This document shows positions 7,818 through 11,346 of a DNA stretch of 11,346 bases, in pieces. Every line of letters starts with the position of its first letter. Within the stretch, counting starts at the first letter, position 1. The notes under the pieces are model-generated. The model was not told the DNA's origin, did no database searches, and was given only the letters and a program-made list of their open reading frames with translations. The stretch comes from JBLHLB01 sp047618505 (GTDB lineage: Bacteria > Planctomycetota > UBA1135 > GCA-002686595): NCBI GenBank assembly GCA_047618505.1, contig JBLHLB010000103.1, positions 1 through 11,346 on the forward strand, given 5' to 3'. The position numbers were made by a program, and so were the translations under genes.

Positions 7818-7951
7818 GGCGGCGTTAGCCCACAAGAGACCCCCCCTCGTGACCCCAGCGGGAGGCAGACTAGGCCCATAGACTGCGGCTCAAGTTATAG
7901 CTCCCGGTGGAGTTCTGCCGACAATGACTTCGTTCCGCAGAAGCCTTGCAC

Positions 7952-9934
7952 ATGAAGCTCGCAGCCCTAGACACCACAGTGATCTTGAATAGCGAATCCC
8001 AGGACAGAGGTCGGAGTTTCCAGCGCGGTCTTGGCGCAGCTGCAACGGCCGTGGTCTGTGCCTTGGCCATCGGGTCCTGTGGGAAGGACCGTGAGGATCC
8101 GAAGCTCGCCAGCTACTCCACCGGTCAAGATCTCGCTGAGTATCAGAGCTCCCAGAAAGAGCGGGCCGAGATCTTGGATCCGCTCCAAGTTGGCATTGGC
8201 CAACGGATCGTTGATTTGGCTTTCACAACCATCGACGGCGAGGAGGCAACCATGTCTTCCTTCGCGGGTGGCAAGCCGCTTCTATTGATTGTTCGTGATG
8301 TGTCGTGTCCCGTTTCCATGCGTATTGGGCCGCGCACGGCGCGGGCCGAGAAGTTTGCCATAGAGAGTGGTGCCAAGGTGCTCTACCTGAACCCTTGCCC
8401 GCACAACACTCTAGAGGAAATTCGCACGGAGCAGGAGACCTACGGTTTCGAAGCTCCCTATGTGCACGACAGAGATACCACGATCATGCAGGCTCTGGAT
8501 CTTCATCGGACCACCGAGTTCCTGCTCTATGATGAGGCCCTAACCTTGGCCTACCGCGGAGCTGTGGATGATCAACTAGGGCGTGGTATCAACAGCCTAG
8601 CTGAGCCCACGCACCGCTTCGTGGAGGATGCATTGACGGCGGTTAGTCGCGGTGATCTTCCAGAGATTCAAGCAACGACGGCGCCCGGCTGTGAGTTGGC
8701 GCCTGAGCCCGCGGGGGCTAAGGCCGTCGCTGCTTTGGACGCGATGCAGGGCGGTCCGACCTACCACCGCGATATCGCGCGCCTCTTCCAGCGGCGCTGT
8801 GTTGAGTGTCACCGACCGGGAGGTGTTGCGCCTGTGAGCATAATGCTCAACACCTACGAGCAAGTGCGCGGACGTCGCTTGATGATCCGAACGGTCGTCG
8901 AGGACGACGTTATGCCGCCCTGGTTCGCAGCCCACGACACCGGTCCTTGGTTGAGGGACCGAAGCCTGACGCCAGAGGAGAAGGCAATGCTCTTGGCATG
9001 GATCGAGGCTGATGCTCCTGAGGGCGACCCGAGTGAAGCTCCGCTGTCCCGGGAGTTCTTTGAAGGCTGGGGCATCGGTGAGCCCGATGTGACGATCGCG
9101 CTGGCGGAGCCATTCACTGTGCCGGCCGAAGGTGTAGTTGACCTACAGGAGCTTGCGGCGGAGCACGTAACCCGGGAGGACATGTGGGTCACAGCCATGC
9201 AGATTCTGCCCACGGCTCCGGAGGTTGTGCACCACGTTGTCATACTCATGAAGAGCCCCGAACCACCCCTTCCGAAGCGCGTGCGGGAAGAACTAGCCCC
9301 CTGGCAGAAACGCCGCGGTGGTTGGGAGTTCCTGGGTGGGTACCTTCCCGGAAAAGGACCGCGGGTGTATCCCGAGAACGCCGCACGCTTCATCCCGAAG
9401 GGCTCGGTCATCCAGTTCGTGATGCACTACACGCCCTCTGGAAGGGAGATTGCTGACCAGACTCGGATCGGATTCAAAACCACCGACGAGATCCCCGACA
9501 TGGTTGCCCAGGCCTATGTCATGAAGAACGAGGACATCGCCATACCTGCGGGGTCCCAGGACGTTGCCGTCGAGGATGAGTGGATTCTCCCCAAGGACAT
9601 TCGATTGATCTCACTGACCCCGCACATGCACCTCAGGGGGAGTCGTTTCCTTGTCTATGTGCAAGAGCCCGGTATGGAAGAGGAGCGCATCCTCGAATTG
9701 CCCCGTTGGGATGACGCCTGGCAATTCTCCTATTCGCCTCCCCAGCCAATAAGCTTTCCGAAGGGGACGCGCTTCCGTGTGGTCGGGATCTACGACAACA
9801 GCCCCATGAACATGAATTTGGCGCAGGGAGATTGGGAGCAAGACGTCGTCAACGGCCCGCAGGTCTGGGATGAAATGTTGATGATGGCGATCGAGTGGGT
9901 CGCGCCAAAGACGACCATTCGACGGCTGCAATAG
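7952..9934 (+). CDS. Lipoprotein redoxin/cytochrome c/copper type II monooxygenase fusion (paralog B)
   Basis: 660 aa from ATG 7952. TTG 7946, two codons upstream, is the alternative; neither has a strong ribosome site. The signal region (21-43) ends in a lipobox-like IGSC (Cys43). A redoxin domain (about 80-245) keeps the catalytic-type SCPVS (Cys119) and a late GC (Cys247). A c-type heme site CVECH (283-287) with MPPW (Met321) follows, then the PHM-like copper domain: VVHHVV (His427, His428), VMHYTPSG (His492), TPHMHLRG (His558, His560) and WDEM (Met642). All six predicted copper ligands are present. By family it should be an extracytoplasmic O2-dependent hydroxylase with its own electron relay. 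The redoxin may serve thiol/disulfide exchange or electron transfer (inference). It matches paralog A from the redoxin domain onward, so the pair probably arose by duplication. It ends convergently 7 bp from the PLP-enzyme gene. Substrate unknown. Confidence 0.87.
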   Translation: MKLAALDTTVILNSESQDRGRSFQRGLGAAATAVVCALAIGSCGKDREDPKLASYSTGQDLAEYQSSQKERAEILDPLQVGIGQRIVDLAFTTIDGEEATMSSFAGGKPLLLIVRDVSCPVSMRIGPRTARAEKFAIESGAKVLYLNPCPHNTLEEIRTEQETYGFEAPYVHDRDTTIMQALDLHRTTEFLLYDEALTLAYRGAVDDQLGRGINSLAEPTHRFVEDALTAVSRGDLPEIQATTAPGCELAPEPAGAKAVAALDAMQGGPTYHRDIARLFQRRCVECHRPGGVAPVSIMLNTYEQVRGRRLMIRTVVEDDVMPPWFAAHDTGPWLRDRSLTPEEKAMLLAWIEADAPEGDPSEAPLSREFFEGWGIGEPDVTIALAEPFTVPAEGVVDLQELAAEHVTREDMWVTAMQILPTAPEVVHHVVILMKSPEPPLPKRVREELAPWQKRRGGWEFLGGYLPGKGPRVYPENAARFIPKGSVIQFVMHYTPSGREIADQTRIGFKTTDEIPDMVAQAYVMKNEDIAIPAGSQDVAVEDEWILPKDIRLISLTPHMHLRGSRFLVYVQEPGMEEERILELPRWDDAWQFSYSPPQPISFPKGTRFRVVGIYDNSPMNMNLAQGDWEQDVVNGPQVWDEMLMMAIEWVAPKTTIRRLQ

Positions 9935-9941
9935 GCGCGAG

Positions 9942-11105
9942 CTATTCCTCTGGCAGCAGGAGTTCACGTGCACGTGCTTCGACCTTTGCACTTCCGCTGT
10001 ATTGTCCGGCATCGAAGAGGAGCACCTCCTCGGCCAAGTTCACGGTGGGGCAGATGTGCTGGGGAACAAGGGCGAGCAGGGTTCCTCGAGCCGGACGCGG
10101 GCCATCCTTGACCCGCAGGGGAAGGTGTTCTTCGCTGGGCCGAAGGGGCTCCAATTGGGGGAATCCGAGGACTTCGCACAGAGGGGTTTCAGCCTCCGCG
10201 GCCAGGGACTTCGACCCCGCATCACAGGTGATTAGACCCTCTCCAGGGTGACTAATTACCCGCGTAAGCAAGACGGCTGCGGGCTGAAGCCCCAGAGCTT
10301 TGTTTTCGATTTGCGTGCGCAGATCATGGAAGACAACAGTTCCCGGAGACAGTCGATGAATCGTTCCTGGGCAATCGTCGATTGGAGTGCCGCCGAGGCT
10401 AGACAGGAAGGCGGGCGTTCCAGAGCTAATCACTTCCTCCGTCTGAAGTTTGGCCACATCCTCGATGCGATCCAAGAGTGCGGCAGCCTTAGCCAGTCCC
10501 TCGAGGACTGCGTTGCGCCGAAGATACAAATTGTCTGCATGTAGGTGTCCGTCGTACCAGTGAAGCCCCCGGTAGCGCGGGCCAGCAGAGCGTGCAAGTT
10601 CCAGGATGGTCGCTTCCTCCTGCGGCGGTATACCAGTGCGGTTCATGCCAGAGTTGAGGTCTAGGAAGAGGCTGATACTTTCGGGAACCTCGCCCACAAG
10701 ATCCTTGTCCTCGATCAACACCGAGACACGTGCCTCCGGGTTGGCCTTTGCGATCTGAGCCAGGCGTTCCAGGGCGGGTTGGCGATGGGGGTAGGCGACT
10801 AGGACGTCGACATCCGCGACACCGGCATCCCGAAGCGTGCGGAGGAGGACGTCCAGCTCCCGGGTGGTTGCGCACTTGAAATTGCGGACCCCTTCTTCGG
10901 CCAGGATTTCCCAGACGACCGGCAGCTTGGTCGTCTTGATGTGCGGACGCCAGCGGTTGGCGTCGCCCTCGAGGTGGGCGAGGATGCGCCTTACGTTGGC
11001 GCGAACCAGGTCCAGGTGTATGGCTAGGGCGGGCGTCAGAAGCCTGGCCTGCAACTCGTGATCTGGGGTATAGGTGTCGGGATCGACGCTGGCGAAGGAG
11101 GTCAT
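9942..11105 (-). CDS. D-threonine aldolase / D-serine dehydratase-like fold-type III PLP enzyme
   Basis: 387 aa, a normal full length. The N-terminal alanine-racemase-like barrel carries RPHIKTTKLP, where Lys57 is the expected Schiff-base lysine for PLP. LDLNSGMNRTG (148-158) and GLHWYDGHLH (180-189) are typical of the family. The C-terminal beta domain has PQHICPTVNL; His350 and Cys352 match the metal ligands of DSD1-type D-serine dehydratases and D-threonine aldolases. Family members cleave D-threonine-type beta-hydroxy amino acids to glycine plus an aldehyde, or deaminate D-serine to pyruvate. Motifs alone do not separate these. The enzyme should be cytosolic, with no signal sequence. ATG 11105 is the first start in the conserved region; the ribosome site is weak. 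Its stop is 7 bp from that of paralog B (convergent), and ATAG/CTAT (9931-9934/9942-9945) flank the junction. A link to the neighbouring copper enzymes is not shown. Confidence 0.88.
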   Translation of the reverse strand: MTSFASVDPDTYTPDHELQARLLTPALAIHLDLVRANVRRILAHLEGDANRWRPHIKTTKLPVVWEILAEEGVRNFKCATTRELDVLLRTLRDAGVADVDVLVAYPHRQPALERLAQIAKANPEARVSVLIEDKDLVGEVPESISLFLDLNSGMNRTGIPPQEEATILELARSAGPRYRGLHWYDGHLHADNLYLRRNAVLEGLAKAAALLDRIEDVAKLQTEEVISSGTPAFLSSLGGTPIDDCPGTIHRLSPGTVVFHDLRTQIENKALGLQPAAVLLTRVISHPGEGLITCDAGSKSLAAEAETPLCEVLGFPQLEPLRPSEEHLPLRVKDGPRPARGTLLALVPQHICPTVNLAEEVLLFDAGQYSGSAKVEARARELLLPEE

Positions 11106-11346
11106 GGGCGCAGGGTACCCCGTGTATTTCGAGGATCGAGGCGGCTTGCCTGCAGTCCAGGGCCCAGGAGCCTCTGTTCCCCAAGGATTACCCCGTTCTA
11201 AATGCGACGTCCTAGCGTCGGCCTATGGGGATTTGCTACTACATGTTGTGGGTTGAGCCTATCAGCCTACCGGATCTAGCTACTTCGACGCTCCTCGGGC
11301 ATGCCATCGGGCTTGCCTTACGGCCCCCCAACGCCAATGCAGAAAC
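11106..11346. other. Right-end region without a confident gene; possible start of a rightward ORF at 11225
   Basis: This should contain the promoter of the leftward PLP-enzyme gene. A frame from ATG 11225 (MGICYYMLWVEPISLPDLAT...) stays open to the window end, about 40 codons, but has no good ribosome site and no recognisable motif. On the minus strand the frame open from the right edge ends at a stop near 11236. Neither can be called a gene from this window alone. Confidence 0.25.

Noticed and set aside
7818..7951. Possible terminator and promoter between the sulfatase-like gene and paralog B
   Set aside because: Only 3-4 bp stems and a C-run were found. There is no stable hairpin with a T-tract and no convincing promoter boxes.
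8854..9411. 185-codon minus-strand frame opposite paralog B
   Set aside because: Its Ser/Arg/Pro-rich composition reflects the complement of the heme and copper domain codons, and it has no family signal.
10489..11184. 231-codon minus-strand frame overlapping the PLP enzyme
   Set aside because: Same strand, shifted frame. The PLP-lysine and metal-ligand motifs are all in the other frame.
1..11346. tRNA/rRNA genes, CRISPR arrays, transposases or phage genes
   Set aside because: I read for cloverleaf ends, regularly spaced repeats, and transposase or integrase motifs and found none.

Overview
This is a GC-rich, gene-dense window. The gene content points to a Planctomycetota-like bacterium (moderate confidence). 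Two proteins fuse a redoxin domain, a cytochrome c domain and a PHM-type copper monooxygenase domain. There is also a membrane sulfatase-like enzyme and a large lipoprotein with a DUF5060 module and a glycoside-hydrolase-like barrel, all of which are typical of that phylum. No RNA gene, insertion sequence, CRISPR array or phage gene is recognisable.

Layout. (1) 1-751, +: remnant of galM (aldose 1-epimerase), cut by the window edge, frameshifted, and with Asn in place of the general-acid His. (2) 800-3556, +: lipoprotein with a fibronectin-III-like domain, DUF5060, a GH-like barrel and a C-terminal carbohydrate-binding-like domain. (3) 3595-5661 (the frame is open to 5796), -: membrane-anchored redoxin/cytochrome c/copper monooxygenase fusion ('paralog A'), convergent with gene 2. 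(4) 5662-5891: divergent control region with two tandem 17-bp repeats. (5) 5892-7817, +: membrane sulfatase/phosphotransferase-like enzyme with Thr at the nucleophile position. (6) 7952-9934, +: lipoprotein with the same triple fusion as gene 3 ('paralog B'). (7) 9942-11105, -: D-threonine aldolase/D-serine dehydratase-like PLP enzyme, convergent with gene 6. (8) 11106-11346: no confident gene, possibly the start of a rightward ORF.

How the genes may work together. The core is the 3.6-9.9 kb block: two paralogous copper/heme/redoxin fusions around a membrane alkaline-phosphatase-superfamily enzyme. Both fusions keep all six predicted copper ligands and one c-type heme site. Paralog A has lost both conserved redoxin cysteines and is held by a transmembrane helix. 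Paralog B keeps the cysteines and is predicted to be lipid-anchored. I infer an envelope-located oxidative system in which the fused heme may feed electrons to the copper sites. The substrate is unknown and the link to the sulfatase-like enzyme rests on position only. The flanking genes (galM remnant, DUF5060 lipoprotein) point to carbohydrate processing, and the PLP enzyme to D-hydroxy-amino acid catabolism.
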